Shown here: positions 51,443 through 63,600 of the stretch, piece after piece | How the letters are laid out: every line of letters starts with the position of its first letter | Numbering within the stretch: position 1 is the first letter of the stretch | From: Achromobacter sp. HZ34 | GTDB taxonomy: Bacteria; Pseudomonadota; Gammaproteobacteria; Burkholderiales; Burkholderiaceae_B | Direction of reading: 5' to 3' | Assembly (NCBI RefSeq): GCF_002209485.1 | Contig: NZ_NJIX01000002.1 | Coordinates: forward strand, 124,001 to 188,000 | Length of the DNA: 64,000 bases | Notes under the pieces: model-generated | What the model saw: only the letters and a program-made list of their open reading frames with translations | Database searches by the model: none | What the model was told of the DNA's origin: nothing | Translations under genes and position numbers: made by a program

Positions 51443-52768
51443 ATGAAAAAAACTTCCCCGCTGTCCCAAGATTCCCACACTGCCGCGCGTCCCACCCATC
51501 GTTATCGCTGGGCCGCCCTGGCGGTGGTTGTCATTCTGGTTGCGATCGGCGCAGTGTTCCTGGCGCTGCATCACGGCGGCGCCGGCGGTGCGCAGGAGGC
51601 GCGCGGCGGCCGCAGTGCCTCCAACCCCGGCCGTGGTGGCTTCAACCCCTTCGGCGGCCCTCCAGGCGCGGGCACCGAACAGGCGGTCGGCGTGGCAACG
51701 GCGACACAAGGCGATATCCCCATCACCCTCACCGCGCTGGGAACGGTGACCTCGCTGGCAACCGTCACCGTGAAGTCGCAGATCAGCGGCTATCTGGTGG
51801 CCTTGCCCATGCAGGAAGGCCAGACGGTAAAGAAGGGCGACCTGCTGGCCCAGGTCGATCCCCGGCCTTATGAAGTGCAGCTGGCGCAGTACCAGGGCCA
51901 GCTTGAAAAAGACCAGGCCCTGCTGGACAACGCGCGCCGCGACCTCAAGCGCTATCAACAATTGGGCAAGCAGGACTCGATCTCGCAGCAGACGATAGAC
52001 ACGGCCCTGGCCACGGTGCGCCAATACGAAGGCACGGTGCGCACGGACCAGGCCCAGGTCGATGCGCAGAAACTGAATCTCAGCTACTGCCGCATCGTGT
52101 CGCTGGTGGACGGCCGCGTCGGCCTGCGCCAGGTCGACGTCGGCAACTACGTCACCGCCGGCGACACCGACGGCATCGTGGTGGTCACGCAGATGGATCC
52201 GATCTCGGTGGTCTTCACGCTGCCGGAGGACGATCTGCGCAAGCTCGACAAACGGCTGGCCGCGGGCGCCAAGCTGGCGGTCACCGCCTACGACCGCAGC
52301 GGCCAGGAAGCGCTGGAGGAAGGTCAACTGGCGACGGTGGACAACCAGATCGATACCAGCACCGGCACCGTCAAGCTGCGCGCGCTGTTCCATAACGCCG
52401 ACGGCGGCCTGTTCCCCAACCAGTTCGTCAACGTGGTGCTGCACCTGGACACGCTCGCCGGTGCTGTCGTCGTGCCCAGCGAGGCCGTGCAGAATGGGGC
52501 GCCCGGCGACTACGTCTACCGCGTCAAGGAAGACGGCACGGTCACCCTGGTCAAGGTCACCACCAGCGCCACGGCCGCTGGCAAGACCGCCATCACCGCC
52601 GGCCTGCAAGTGGGAGACCGTGTGGTGATCGACGGCGCCGATCACCTGACCGACGGCGCGAAGGTGCGAATTCCGGCGGATAAGGCTGCCGCGGCGCAGC
52701 CCGTCGCCGGGCCTGGGCGGCCTGGCAACGCCAGGCCCACGGCCGCGAATCCGGCTGCTGCATCATGA
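51443..52768 (+). CDS. mdtA: RND efflux periplasmic adaptor, MdtA type
   Basis: 441 residues. One N-terminal membrane helix or signal anchor (about 22-42), then a Gly-rich stretch. The membrane-fusion core follows: barrel-sandwich hybrid with [20 protein letters not shown], helical hairpin around 150-205, and beta-barrel with [18 protein letters not shown]. It joins the inner-membrane pump to the outer-membrane channel. The stop overlaps the next gene (ATGA). Divergent from the two-component genes. Confidence 0.92.
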   Translation: MKKTSPLSQDSHTAARPTHRYRWAALAVVVILVAIGAVFLALHHGGAGGAQEARGGRSASNPGRGGFNPFGGPPGAGTEQAVGVATATQGDIPITLTALGTVTSLATVTVKSQISGYLVALPMQEGQTVKKGDLLAQVDPRPYEVQLAQYQGQLEKDQALLDNARRDLKRYQQLGKQDSISQQTIDTALATVRQYEGTVRTDQAQVDAQKLNLSYCRIVSLVDGRVGLRQVDVGNYVTAGDTDGIVVVTQMDPISVVFTLPEDDLRKLDKRLAAGAKLAVTAYDRSGQEALEEGQLATVDNQIDTSTGTVKLRALFHNADGGLFPNQFVNVVLHLDTLAGAVVVPSEAVQNGAPGDYVYRVKEDGTVTLVKVTTSATAAGKTAITAGLQVGDRVVIDGADHLTDGAKVRIPADKAAAAQPVAGPGRPGNARPTAANPAAAS

Positions 52769-55700
52769 ACCCGTCCCGCCTGTTCATCCTGCGGCCAGTC
52801 GCCACCACGCTGCTGATGGCCGCGCTGCTGGTCATCGGCCTGGTGGCCTGGCGCAGCCTGCCGCTGTCGGCCTTGCCGTCGGTGGAGTACGCCACCATCC
52901 AGGTGCAGACGTTCTATCCCGGCGCCAGTCCGGACGTCATGACCTCGGCGGTCACCGCGCCGCTGGAGAACCAGCTCGGCCAGATGGCCGGCCTGCGCCA
53001 GATGTCCTCGCGCTCATCGGCGGGCTCGTCCGTCATCACCCTGCAGTTCGATGAAACCATCGCGCTGGACGTGGCCGAGCAGGAAGTCCAGGCCGCCATC
53101 AACGCCGCCAACAACCTGCTGCCGTCGGACCTGCCGGCGCCCCCCATCTACGCCAAGGTCAACCCCGCCGACGCGCCCATCCTGACGCTGGCGGTGACGT
53201 CCCCCACCCTGCCCCTGACCACGCTGCAGACCATAGCCGACACCCGCCTGGGGCAAAAGATATCCCAGCTGTCCGGCGTCGGCCTGGTCAGCCTCAGCGG
53301 CGGCAACAAGCCTGCCATCCGCGTACGCGGCAACACCCGTGCCATGGCCGCCTACGGCATCAACGCCGACGACCTGCGCACCACGCTGACCAATATCAAC
53401 GTCAACGCCCCCAAGGGCACGCTGGACGGACCGCGCCGCTCCTACTCCATCGACGCCAACGACCAGATCCAGGATCCCGCCGATTACCTGAATACCGTCA
53501 TCGCCTATCGCAACGGCCGGCCGGTGAAACTGTCCGACGTCGCCGAGGTCGTCACGGGTCCCGAGAACACCCAGCTGGGCGCCTGGTCCGGCACCACGCC
53601 CGCCATCCTGCTGAACGTCCAGCGCCAGCCAGGCGCCAACGTGATTTCCGTGGTCGACGGCATCAAGGCCAAGCTGCCGGACTGGACCGCCACCCTGCCC
53701 GCCAGCGTCCACGTCGACATCCTGACCGACCGCACCACTACCATCCGCGCCTCCGTCAGCGACGTGCAGTTCGAGCTGGCCCTGGCCGTGGGCCTGGTCG
53801 TGCTGGTCATCTTCCTGTTCCTGCGCAACCTGCCGGCCACCCTCATTCCCAGCCTGTCGGTGCCGCTGTCCCTGGTGGGCACCTTCGCCGCCATGTACCT
53901 GTGGGGCTTCAGCCTGGATAATCTTTCCCTGATGGCGCTGACCATCGCCACCGGCTTCGTGGTCGACGACGCCATCGTGGTGATCGAGAACATCAGCCGC
54001 CACATCGAAGCCGGCAAGACGCCCTTGCAGGCGGCGTTGCAAGGTTCGCGCGAAATCGGCTTCACCATCATTTCGCTGACCGTGTCCCTGCTGGCCGTGC
54101 TGATTCCACTGCTGTTCATGAGCGACGTCATCGGCCGCCTGTTCTACGAATTCGCGGTGACCCTGGCCGTCACCATCGTGTTGTCGGCGGTGGTTTCGCT
54201 GACGCTGGTGCCCATGCTGTGCGCGCAACTGCTGCGGGCGCGGCCGCCCGCTGAACTGGCCACTGGCACCAGTCCCGGCCTGCATGGCGCCGCGGATCCC
54301 TTGTCCGGCAAGGGCTGGTTCGGCCGTATCACCCGTGGCTACGATCGCCTGCTGAAAGTGGCGCTGGACCACCAGCGCATCACCCTGCTGATCGCCCTGG
54401 GGACGGTGCTCCTGACGGTATTGCTGTACTTCCTCGTGCCCAAGGGCTTCTTCCCGGTCCAGGATACCGGCGTCATCCAGGGCATCACCGAGGCCTCGCA
54501 ATCCATCTCCTATGCGGAGATGGGCAAGCGCCAGAACGCCCTTGCCGCCGCCGTCCTGCAAGACCCCGACGTCGCCAGCCTGTCGTCGTATATCGGCGTG
54601 GACGGCAGCAACACCACGCTGAACGCCGGCCGCATGCAGATCAATCTGCGCCCCCGCGGCGAACGCCAGGGCAATGCCAGCGCCAGCGACATCATCCGCC
54701 GCCTGCAGCGCGAAACCGCGGATATCACCGGCATCACCCTGCACATGCAGCCGGTGCAGGACTTGACGGTGGATACGCAGATCAGCGCCACCCAATACCA
54801 GTTCATGCTGGACCATCCATCGCTGGACACCCTCGGCGAGTGGACGCCCAAGCTGGTGGCCGAACTGCGCAAGCAGCCTGAACTGGCCGATGTGACCAGC
54901 GACCTGCAATCCAGCGGCCTGGCCGCCACCGTGGAGGTCGACCGCGCCACCGCGGCCCGCTTCGGCATCACGCTGGCGACCATCGACAACGCGCTCTACG
55001 ACAACTTCGGCCAGCGCATCGTCAGCACCATCTTCACCCAATCCAACCAGATGCGCGTGATCATGGAAATCGATCCCAAGCTGAACCAGGGCTTGAAGAC
55101 GCTGGATTCAATCTACCTGCCTTCGGCCACGGCCACCAACGGCCAGGTGCCGCTGAACGCCATCGCGCGCGTGGTCGTCAGCAGCAAGCCCATCCAGATC
55201 TCGCACCTGGCGCAGTTCCCGGCCACCACGATCTCGTTCAACCTGGCGCCCGGGGCCTCGCTGGGCGCGGGCATCGACGCCGTCAAGCGCGCCGAGAAAG
55301 CCGTCGCCCTGCCGCAGGGCTTCGACACCCGCTTCCAGGGCGCCACCGATGCCTTCCAGACCTCGCTGTCCAATGAGCTATTCCTGATCCTGGCAGCAGT
55401 GCTGGTCATGTACGTCGTGCTGGGCGTGCTGTACGAGAGCTTCATCCATCCGCTCACCATCCTGTCCACCCTGCCGTCGGCCGGGCTGGGCGCGCTGCTG
55501 GCCATGCTGTTTACGGGTGCCGACCTGGACATCATCGGCATCATCGGCATCGTGCTGCTGATCGGTATCGTCAAGAAGAACGCCATCATGATGATCGACT
55601 TCGCGCTGGCGGCCGAACGCGAGGAAGGCCTGTCGGCCCGTGCAGCCATCCATCGCGCCTGCCTGCTGCGGCTGCGGCCCATCCTCATGACCACCATGGC

Positions 55701-55914
55701 CGCGCTGATCTCCGCCGTGCCACTGGCCCTGGGCAGCGGCACCGGTTCCGAACTGCGCCAGCCGCTCGGCTACGCGATGATAGGCGGACTGGCGGTCAGC
55801 CAGCTGCTGACGCTGTTCACCACGCCGGCGGTCTACCTGGCCATGGACAGCCTGGCCCTGCGCCTGCGCCGGCGCGGCCTTGCCTTGCGGACGCCCAGCG
55901 AGGACACGCCGTGA
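52765..55914 (+). CDS. mdtB: RND efflux permease, MdtB type
   Basis: 1049 residues, 12 membrane helices and two large periplasmic loops, the HAE1 layout. It begins [20 protein letters not shown]. The segment [20 protein letters not shown] in helix 4 carries the paired aspartates of the proton relay, and the helix-11 region reads [18 protein letters not shown]. MdtB and MdtC form a heterotrimer that pumps bile salts, novobiocin and other compounds. Overlaps both neighbours by four bases. Confidence 0.93.
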   Translation: MNPSRLFILRPVATTLLMAALLVIGLVAWRSLPLSALPSVEYATIQVQTFYPGASPDVMTSAVTAPLENQLGQMAGLRQMSSRSSAGSSVITLQFDETIALDVAEQEVQAAINAANNLLPSDLPAPPIYAKVNPADAPILTLAVTSPTLPLTTLQTIADTRLGQKISQLSGVGLVSLSGGNKPAIRVRGNTRAMAAYGINADDLRTTLTNINVNAPKGTLDGPRRSYSIDANDQIQDPADYLNTVIAYRNGRPVKLSDVAEVVTGPENTQLGAWSGTTPAILLNVQRQPGANVISVVDGIKAKLPDWTATLPASVHVDILTDRTTTIRASVSDVQFELALAVGLVVLVIFLFLRNLPATLIPSLSVPLSLVGTFAAMYLWGFSLDNLSLMALTIATGFVVDDAIVVIENISRHIEAGKTPLQAALQGSREIGFTIISLTVSLLAVLIPLLFMSDVIGRLFYEFAVTLAVTIVLSAVVSLTLVPMLCAQLLRARPPAELATGTSPGLHGAADPLSGKGWFGRITRGYDRLLKVALDHQRITLLIALGTVLLTVLLYFLVPKGFFPVQDTGVIQGITEASQSISYAEMGKRQNALAAAVLQDPDVASLSSYIGVDGSNTTLNAGRMQINLRPRGERQGNASASDIIRRLQRETADITGITLHMQPVQDLTVDTQISATQYQFMLDHPSLDTLGEWTPKLVAELRKQPELADVTSDLQSSGLAATVEVDRATAARFGITLATIDNALYDNFGQRIVSTIFTQSNQMRVIMEIDPKLNQGLKTLDSIYLPSATATNGQVPLNAIARVVVSSKPIQISHLAQFPATTISFNLAPGASLGAGIDAVKRAEKAVALPQGFDTRFQGATDAFQTSLSNELFLILAAVLVMYVVLGVLYESFIHPLTILSTLPSAGLGALLAMLFTGADLDIIGIIGIVLLIGIVKKNAIMMIDFALAAEREEGLSARAAIHRACLLRLRPILMTTMAALISAVPLALGSGTGSELRQPLGYAMIGGLAVSQLLTLFTTPAVYLAMDSLALRLRRRGLALRTPSEDTP

Positions 55915-58900
55915 ACGTCAGCGCGCTGTTCATCCGCCGTCCCGTCGCCACCCTGCTGATGACCCTGGCCATCGCCGTGGCGGGGGCACTGGCCTTCAAC
56001 CTGCTACCGGTGGCCCCCCTGCCGGCGGTGGACTTCCCCACCATCCGGGTGCAGGCGCAGATGGCGGGCGCCAGTCCCGACACCATGGCGAAGACCGTCG
56101 CCGCGCCCTTGGAGAAACACCTGGGCCAGATCGCCGACGTCACGGAGATGACGTCGCAGAGCAGCGTCGGCACCACCAGCATCATCCTGCAGTTCGGCCT
56201 GGACCGCGACATCGAGGGTGCTTCGCGCGATGTGCAGGCGGCCATCAACGCCGCGCGGGCGGACCTGCCGGCTTCGTTGAAGTCCAATCCCACCTATCGC
56301 AAATTCAATCCCGCCGAGGCGCCCGTGCTGGTGCTGGCGCTGACTTCCGACCTGCTGCGTCCCGAACAGCTCTACGACACCGCCACGACCGTGCTGCAAC
56401 AGCGGCTGATGCAGGTTGCCGGCATCGGCAACGTCGATCTGAACGGCAGTTCGCTGCCGGCCGTGCGCGTGGAGCTGAATCCCGGCACCCTCAACAAATA
56501 CGGCATCGGCCTGGAAGATGTGCGCGCGGCCTTGTCCGCCGCCAATGCCAACAGTGCCAAGGGCATGATCGAGGACGGCCCCAACCGTTATCAGCTGTAT
56601 GCCAACGACCAGGCGGTGAACGCGTCAGCGTACCGCGACCTGGTGATCGCGTGGCGCAACGGCCGGCCCGTCCAATTGCGCGACGTCGCCGACGTCAGCG
56701 ATTCGGTGGAAAGCCTGCACAACGCGGGCTACGTCAACGGCAAGCGCGCCGTGCTGCTGTGGTTGTACAAGCAACCCGCCGCCAACATCGTAGAAACGGT
56801 GGACCGCGTCAACGCCTTGCTGCCCCAGCTGCGCGCCGCGCTGCCGCCCGGCGTGGAGATGACCCTGTCCAGCGACCGCAGCAGCACCATCCGCGCGTCG
56901 CTGGCCCATACCGAGCAGACCCTCATCATCGCGGTCGTCCTGGTGGTGCTGGTGGTCCTGGCCTTCCTGCGCGACGTGCGGGCGACACTGATCCCGGCCG
57001 TCACGGTGCCGGTCTCCATCCTGGGGACGTTCGGCGCGATGAAGCTGTTCGGCTATACGCTGGACAACCTGTCGCTGATGGCCCTGACCATTGCCACGGG
57101 CTTCGTGGTGGATGACGCCATCGTGGTCCTGGAGAACATCGCACGGCATCGCGAGGCGGGGGCCGGCCGCTTGCGCGCGGCCATGGACGGCGCGCGCGAG
57201 GTCGGCTTTACCGTGCTGTCCATGAGCGTGTCGCTGGTGGCGGTGTTCCTGCCCATCCTCTTGCTGGGCGGCCTGGTGGGCCGGCTGTTCCACGAGTTCG
57301 CCGTCGTGCTGTCCATCGCTATCGGCATTTCGCTGTTGCTGTCGCTGACCACCACGCCCATGCTGTGCGCGCTGCTGCTGCGCCCCAGCGGCGCGCCGGC
57401 CCGCTGGCCGCGCCACGACAAGCCGGGCGCGCGCATGGCGCAACGTGTCGCTGACTACGTCAATGGCTTCATCAACGGCATGCAGCGGCTGTACGAGCGC
57501 AGCCTGGCGCTGGCCTTGCGCCATCCCCTGCTGGTGGTGGCGTCGCTGGTGCTGACGGTGGCCTTGAATGTAGTGCTGTTCGCGGCCGTGCCCAAGGGCC
57601 TGTTCCCCCAGCAGGACAGTGGCCTGATGGGCGGCGGCATCAATGCCGACCAGAGCATTTCCTTCCAGGCCATGAGCGAGAAGATGCGCCAGGCCATGGC
57701 CATCGTGAAGGCGGACCCTGCCGTGCAGACGGTGGTCGGCTTCACCGGCGGCCGTGGCACCAATACGGCCATGAACGACATCACGCTCAAGCCCCTGGAC
57801 CAGCGCGACGCCACGGCCTTCCAGGTGATGGCGCGCCTGCGTACCAGGCTGTCCGAGATTCCTGGCGCGCAGTTGATGATGTTCCCGCGCCAGGACCTGT
57901 TCATCGGCGGGCGCATGAGCTTTGCCCAGTACCAGTACACGCTGCAAGGCGACGATGCGGCCACCGTGAGCCTGTGGGGCGCGAAGCTCACGGATGCCTT
58001 GAAGGCGAATCCGGCGCTGGCCGATGTGTCGTCCGACCAGCAGAACGGCGGCCTGGAAACGCGGGTGGTGGTCGACCGCGCGACGGCTGCGCGCTACGGC
58101 ATCACGCCCGACGCCATCGATGCGACGCTCTACGATGCCTTCGGCGAGCGGCAGGTCTCCACCATCTACCAGGCGCAGAACCAGTATCACGTGGTGATGG
58201 AACTGGCGCCGCGGTATCTGCAGGATCCCTCCGCGCTGAAGCAGATCTACGTCAGCACCACCGGTGCCGCGGCCAGCGGGACGTCGTCCACCAATGCGTC
58301 ATCGGGGCTGGTCAGCGGCGGGAGTTCGAGCGCTTCTTCGTCTGCGTCTTCCTCGTCTTCTTCGTCTTCAACCGCCTCAGCCACCAATGCCGCGACCAAC
58401 TCCATCGCCACCAGCGCCGGCAGCGTATCCAGCGGCCAGGCGGTGAGCACCAGCGGTTCCACCATGGTGCCCCTGTTCGCCTTCGCCCATCTTGAATCGG
58501 CCAAGGCACCGGTGTCCGTCAACCACCAGGGCCAGGCGGTGGCCGTCACCATCTCCTTCAATCTGGCGCCGGGCGCCAAGCTGGACGATGCCGCCAAGGC
58601 CATCCAGCAGGCGGTCAGCGATCTGCGCATGCCCGTCACCGTCCACGGCGGCTTCGCCGGGACGGCAGGCAGCTCGATGGCCGTGGTATCGACCATGCCC
58701 ATGCTGATCGGCGCCGCCCTGCTGGCGGTGTATGTGGTGCTGGGCATGCTGTACGAAAGCTATGTCCATCCCTTGACCATACTCTCGACCCTGCCTTCGG
58801 CCGGTGTGGGAGCGGTACTCGCGTTGCTGCTGACCGGCACCGAATTCACGGTGATTGCCCTGATCGGTGTTTTCCTGCTGATCGGCATCGTCAAGAAGAA

Positions 58901-59249
58901 CGCCATCATGATGGTGGACTTCGCCATCGACGCCGAGCGCAACGAAGGCCTGACGCCGGCGCAAGCCATCCACCGCGCCTGCCTGCTGCGCTTCCGGCCC
59001 ATCATGATGACCACCTGCGCCGCCCTGCTGGGCGCCGTGCCCCTGGTGCTGGACCACGGCATGGGGTCGGAGCTGCGCCGGCCGTTGGGCATCTCCATCA
59101 TCGGTGGGCTGATCGTCAGCCAGATCCTGACGCTTTACACGACGCCGGTGGTCTATCTCTACCTGGATCGCTGGCGCCAACGCACGCTCAACGCCTGGCG
59201 CCGGCGCCGTGGCGCGGCGCCGCGACCCTCTGCCGATACTGCATCATGA
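55911..59249 (+). CDS. mdtC: RND efflux permease, MdtC type, with Ser/Ala-rich insert
   Basis: 1112 residues from a GTG that overlaps the mdtB stop (GTGA). Same HAE1 architecture as mdtB, with the helix-4 segment [20 protein letters not shown] and [18 protein letters not shown] late in the protein. It is roughly 70 residues longer than expected. An insert at about residues 782-850 (nt about 58254-58460) is almost only Ser, Ala, Thr, Gly and Asn, with a run of serines. It interrupts the second periplasmic loop between KQIYVSTTG and [11 protein letters not shown]. The core on each side is intact, so the pump is probably functional. Confidence 0.92.
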   Translation: MNVSALFIRRPVATLLMTLAIAVAGALAFNLLPVAPLPAVDFPTIRVQAQMAGASPDTMAKTVAAPLEKHLGQIADVTEMTSQSSVGTTSIILQFGLDRDIEGASRDVQAAINAARADLPASLKSNPTYRKFNPAEAPVLVLALTSDLLRPEQLYDTATTVLQQRLMQVAGIGNVDLNGSSLPAVRVELNPGTLNKYGIGLEDVRAALSAANANSAKGMIEDGPNRYQLYANDQAVNASAYRDLVIAWRNGRPVQLRDVADVSDSVESLHNAGYVNGKRAVLLWLYKQPAANIVETVDRVNALLPQLRAALPPGVEMTLSSDRSSTIRASLAHTEQTLIIAVVLVVLVVLAFLRDVRATLIPAVTVPVSILGTFGAMKLFGYTLDNLSLMALTIATGFVVDDAIVVLENIARHREAGAGRLRAAMDGAREVGFTVLSMSVSLVAVFLPILLLGGLVGRLFHEFAVVLSIAIGISLLLSLTTTPMLCALLLRPSGAPARWPRHDKPGARMAQRVADYVNGFINGMQRLYERSLALALRHPLLVVASLVLTVALNVVLFAAVPKGLFPQQDSGLMGGGINADQSISFQAMSEKMRQAMAIVKADPAVQTVVGFTGGRGTNTAMNDITLKPLDQRDATAFQVMARLRTRLSEIPGAQLMMFPRQDLFIGGRMSFAQYQYTLQGDDAATVSLWGAKLTDALKANPALADVSSDQQNGGLETRVVVDRATAARYGITPDAIDATLYDAFGERQVSTIYQAQNQYHVVMELAPRYLQDPSALKQIYVSTTGAAASGTSSTNASSGLVSGGSSSASSSASSSSSSSSTASATNAATNSIATSAGSVSSGQAVSTSGSTMVPLFAFAHLESAKAPVSVNHQGQAVAVTISFNLAPGAKLDDAAKAIQQAVSDLRMPVTVHGGFAGTAGSSMAVVSTMPMLIGAALLAVYVVLGMLYESYVHPLTILSTLPSAGVGAVLALLLTGTEFTVIALIGVFLLIGIVKKNAIMMVDFAIDAERNEGLTPAQAIHRACLLRFRPIMMTTCAALLGAVPLVLDHGMGSELRRPLGISIIGGLIVSQILTLYTTPVVYLYLDRWRQRTLNAWRRRRGAAPRPSADTAS

Positions 59250-60670
59250 AGATGAATACCACACGACTGACCGCCAGTTTGACCCTGCCATTGCTGTTAT
59301 TGCTGCAGGCATGCGCCGTTGGTCCCGACTATCACCGGCCCGAGGCCGCGGCGCCGACCACTTTCAAGGAAGCCCCGACCGCGCCGGCAGGCTGGAAACT
59401 GGCCGACCCAGGCGCGGCCGCGCGCGGTGCGTGGTGGGAGGTGTACCAGGATCCCGTGTTGAATGGCCTGGCGGCCCAGGTCACCGTGGGCAACCAGAAC
59501 CTGAAGGCCTACGAGGCCGCCTATCGCCAGGCCCTGGCCGTCGTGCGCGAGGCGCGCGCGAACCTGGCGCCGACCGTCACGGCCGGACCATCGCTGAGCC
59601 GCGCTCGCAGCAACGGCAACAGCGCCACGACACGCAGCGTGGAGATAGACGCAAGCTGGGACCTGGACCTGTGGGGCAAGGTGCGGCGCCAGGTCGAGAG
59701 CGACCAGGCCAGCGCCCAGGCCAGCGCGGCTGAACTGGCCGACCTGACGTTGTCGGCGCAAGCGGAGCTGGTGACCGACTACTTTGGATTGCGGTATCAG
59801 GATGCATTGGGCGCGTTGCTGCGCGATACGGTTCGGGCTTATGAACGCAGCCTGTCCATCGCCCAGAACCAGTACAGCGCCGGTGTGGCGGCCCGTTCGG
59901 ATGTGATCACCGCGCAGACCCAGCTGGCGTCGGCGCGCGCGTCCGCGATTGCCAGTGAACAATTACGCGACCAATATGAACATGCCATTGCCCTGTTGAT
60001 CGGCAAGGCGCCGGCCGACGTCACCATCATGGCCGGCGAATTGCCCACGCTGATCCCGGCTATCCCAGCGGGCCTGCCCTCCGACCTGCTGGAGCGCCGC
60101 CCTGACATCGCGCAAGCCGAACGCACCATGCAGCAGCAGAATGCCCTGATCGGCGTGGCCGAGGCCGCCTGGTACCCGTCAGTGACGCTATCGGCCGCGG
60201 CGGGATATTCCGGTGCATCGCCCCTGTTCTCCGCCGCCAATGCCTTGTGGTCGCTGCTTGCCAGCGGCAGCCAGACCCTGTTCGACGGCGGCGCCCGCTC
60301 GGCCACCACCGATGCCGCCAAGGCAGCCTATGACCAGAGCGTGGCCAACTACCGGCAGACCGTCCTGGCGGCGTTCCAGGACGTCGAGGATGAATTGTCC
60401 AACCTGCGGGTTTTGTCGCACCAGGCCACGGCGCAGGACGAAGCGCTGACGCTGGCGCGCCAGGCCGCCACCATCGCGCTGAACGAGTACCGCGCCGGCA
60501 CCCAGTCCTACACCACCGTCGTCACCGCCCAGGCCACCGCCCTGTCGAACGAAGAAACCGCCCTGCAGATCCAGCAAGGCCGCCTGGCCGCCAGCGCCGC
60601 GTTGATCAAGGCGCTGGGGGGTGGGTGGCGTAGCGAGGCGCTGCAGGCGCGGTTCAAGAGTCCGACTTAA
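59246..60670 (+). CDS. NodT-family outer-membrane efflux lipoprotein
   Basis: 474 residues. Lipoprotein signal peptide with the lipobox LLQAC (lipidated C23), then AVGPDYHRPEA, typical of OprM/NodT channels. Two TolC-like repeats follow, including the segments SWDLDLWGKVRRQVESDQAS and LLERRPDIAQAERTMQQQNA. It is the exit duct for the MdtABC pump and overlaps mdtC by four bases (ATGA); an in-frame ATG at 59252 is an alternative start. Its stop codon overlaps the stop codon of the convergent autotransporter (TTAA at 60667-60670). Confidence 0.93.
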   Translation: MKMNTTRLTASLTLPLLLLLQACAVGPDYHRPEAAAPTTFKEAPTAPAGWKLADPGAAARGAWWEVYQDPVLNGLAAQVTVGNQNLKAYEAAYRQALAVVREARANLAPTVTAGPSLSRARSNGNSATTRSVEIDASWDLDLWGKVRRQVESDQASAQASAAELADLTLSAQAELVTDYFGLRYQDALGALLRDTVRAYERSLSIAQNQYSAGVAARSDVITAQTQLASARASAIASEQLRDQYEHAIALLIGKAPADVTIMAGELPTLIPAIPAGLPSDLLERRPDIAQAERTMQQQNALIGVAEAAWYPSVTLSAAAGYSGASPLFSAANALWSLLASGSQTLFDGGARSATTDAAKAAYDQSVANYRQTVLAAFQDVEDELSNLRVLSHQATAQDEALTLARQAATIALNEYRAGTQSYTTVVTAQATALSNEETALQIQQGRLAASAALIKALGGGWRSEALQARFKSPT

Positions 60671-63600
60671 AAACGCCAGCTGAGATTCACGCTGCCGGTG
60701 TTCTGCTGGTTGCCGCTGCCGAACTGGCCGGCATATGCGAGCCCGATGGTGGCGAACTTGCTCATCGCCATGTCCACGCCCAGCTCGACGACAGCGGCGT
60801 CGCGCGCCAGCGGCGCACCGGCTACCGTGAAGGCCTGGCTGCCGTCGAACGACATGGTGGTCTCGGGATTCACATCGCCGTAGGCGTGGCGCCAACCCAC
60901 CGTGCCACGCAGGCGGCCGGCGGTGCGGTTCACCTCGAAGGCGGTCTGCGCGTGCAGGCCCAGCGTGGTGGTTGCCACCTGGCTATGGTCGCTGCGGCCC
61001 ATGAGTGCGGCATCGCCACCGGATTCCGAGAAACCGCGCGTGCGCAGGTCGCTGTAGTCGGCGCCGACGAAGGGTTCCAGCGTGAAGCGGTCAGTCAGCG
61101 GCATCGCATAACCCACTTCGGCGAAGATCTGGCTGGTGTTGGCACTGTAATCGGCCTTCAGCTCCTGGAAGTCGCCGGCGGCGTTGACACCACGCTTGCT
61201 CTTGAGGTCGTGCCAGGTGTAGGCCGCGCCGGCCGTCAGGTTGAGCTTGGCCGAGCCGACATCGAAGGCCTTGCCGCCATAGATCGTCGCGCTGTAGCTA
61301 TCGACATCCGTCGACGCGGAATGGTTGTCGATGCTGATGTGGCTGTCGGTGTACCCCAGTGCGCCACCCAGGCGCCAACCATTGCCCAGGGCATGGTCGC
61401 CGCCGACGAACAGGCCGCCATCGGTCTGCTTGGCCTTCGAGGCATTGTCGTTGCCATCGGCGGTGCGCCAGTTACCGAACACCTGCGCCCACATCGGCTG
61501 GGCGGCGGACTTCGGCAGCGTGGAGGCATCGCCCGTGCCCACCTGGGCCGTGGCGGGGCCGGGCAGCCAGCCGGCGTTGAGGTTGGCGCGCAGATGCGAC
61601 ATCGGCAAGGTCATGACGTTGTTGGTCACGCGCTGCAGCGAGGCAACCGTGCTGGCATGCGATTCGCCGGCCAGGTCGTTGAACACGCCCGCGGGCGCGC
61701 CCTCCGGCAGGTTCAGCACGCGCAGGTAAAGATTGCTGCCGGTAGGCAGGCTTTGCAGGGCATTGGCCGCGGCCCGCTGGTTGCCGCTCAGGGCCAGGTC
61801 GGCAAAGCGGATCGGACGAGTACTGCCGCTGGAACCGCCGCCGCTGGAGCCGCCGCTGCTGGAACCGCCGCCACTGCCTGTATCGCCACCGGGCCCGACG
61901 GGGACTTCCTTCAGCGCGACATTCATGACGACGTCGTTGCCTACATAGTTCACCGTGGGCGACAGATAGGCCAGGTTGCTGGTCACCTGGTCGAAACGCC
62001 CTTGCAGGCCACCGTCCGCCGTGATGATCGTGTAGTTCGTCGACGGCGCGTAGCTGCCGTTCGAACCGATCTGCAGCACGGAACCCGCGAGCGTGGCAGC
62101 GCCCAGGACGTGGACATTGTCGTGCGAGCCGTCGTCCGTGGCATCGACGCGATAGGTCGACCCGGACACGAATACAAGGTCGCCGTTCACGGTGAAGGTA
62201 CCGATGGGATTCGAGGTGCTGCCGGGCGACAGCACGCCGGTGCTTTGAAGCGTAACCGCGCCCACATTGCCTGAGCCGGCCAGCGTGCCGGCAACTGACA
62301 GCTTGCCCTGGATCTCCGAGTCGGCCAAGGTCAGGGTCTTGCCGGCCGCCACGTTGACGTATTGCACGTTGATAAAGGTCGACGACGTGTAGTCCGTGTT
62401 GAAATTGACGGTGCCGGACGTGCCCGTCACCGAACCCATGATGGATCCCAGTACGACGCCGCCATTGATGTCCAGGGTCGAGTCACCCAGGCGCACGTCG
62501 CCACCGATCGTGCCGGTGTTGGTGATGGTCAGCGGCGTCAGCGCGTTGGCGACGTCGACGGCGATAAAGGACCCGTTGCCGGCGATCATGCCGGTGTTGA
62601 CGATGCCGCCGGTCACGGTGGAACTATCCACGACGATACCGGACGACACGGTGCCATGGTTGACGATGGCTCCCCCGACCGTGCTGTTCTGCCGCACGGA
62701 GATGCCGGCACCCGCGACGGCCGAACCGGAAATGGTGCCATCGTTGACGATGTCGCCGGTGACGGAGGCATGATCCCGCAGGCTGACGCCGTTGATGCCG
62801 TTGATTTCCCCAGTGTTGCGGATGGCGCCCGTCACGGTGGCCGTGCTATCCACTATCAAGGCGTTTCCGCTGGTCGATGTCAGGGTGCCGTCGTTGGAGA
62901 TATCGCCAGTGATGACGGAACCGTCCGTCACCTGGAGGGCATTCCCGCTGGACACGATCTTGCCCTGCGTGCCGTTCTTGATCCCGCCCGTCACGTTGGA
63001 GACGTTGCCAACGACGATCCCTTCGTAGTTGAGGATAGTGCCGGTGTTCGAGATGCCGTTAGCCAGGATGGTGGCGCCGCTGATGTCCAGGCCTCTTATC
63101 GTCCCGTCCGTGCTCGTGATCGTACCTTCGTTGCTGACACCGTTCGTCACTTCCGCATCGGCGACCGCGATACCCTCCAGGGTGCCGGTCCAAAAGTTAT
63201 CGACGACGTTGATCTTCGACCCCTGGTCGATGGTGAACTGCCCGGCGCTCCTGAAGTTCGTGACCTGATTGTCGACGACGGTGTTGCTCAACACCAGGTC
63301 CTGCATCGTGCCGTTGTTCCAGACGTTGTTCTGCACGTGGCTGTCAGTAAACCGCACCACGGAACGCAGGCCTGGAGCATCGGACTGGATCGTGCCATCG
63401 TTATCGAAGGAATCGCCGATGGAAACATTGTTGAAGCTGATGGTGTCGAAGTTGAAGCGTGGGCCGGGTTGCGAGCTGATGACGCCGCTGCCGCCGTTGT
63501 AGAAGTTGCGGTCGATAACCGCATCGGTGATCGCAATCGCCGATCCGCCATTGCTTTGGATGATGTTGTAGTTCGCCACGTCTTGCGTGACGTGGGTATT

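Noticed and set aside
53014..55041. Open frame of 675 codons antisense to mdtB
   Set aside because: A shadow of a high-GC coding strand. The sense gene has full RND motifs; the antisense product is low-complexity Gln/Gly/His/Asp without a domain.
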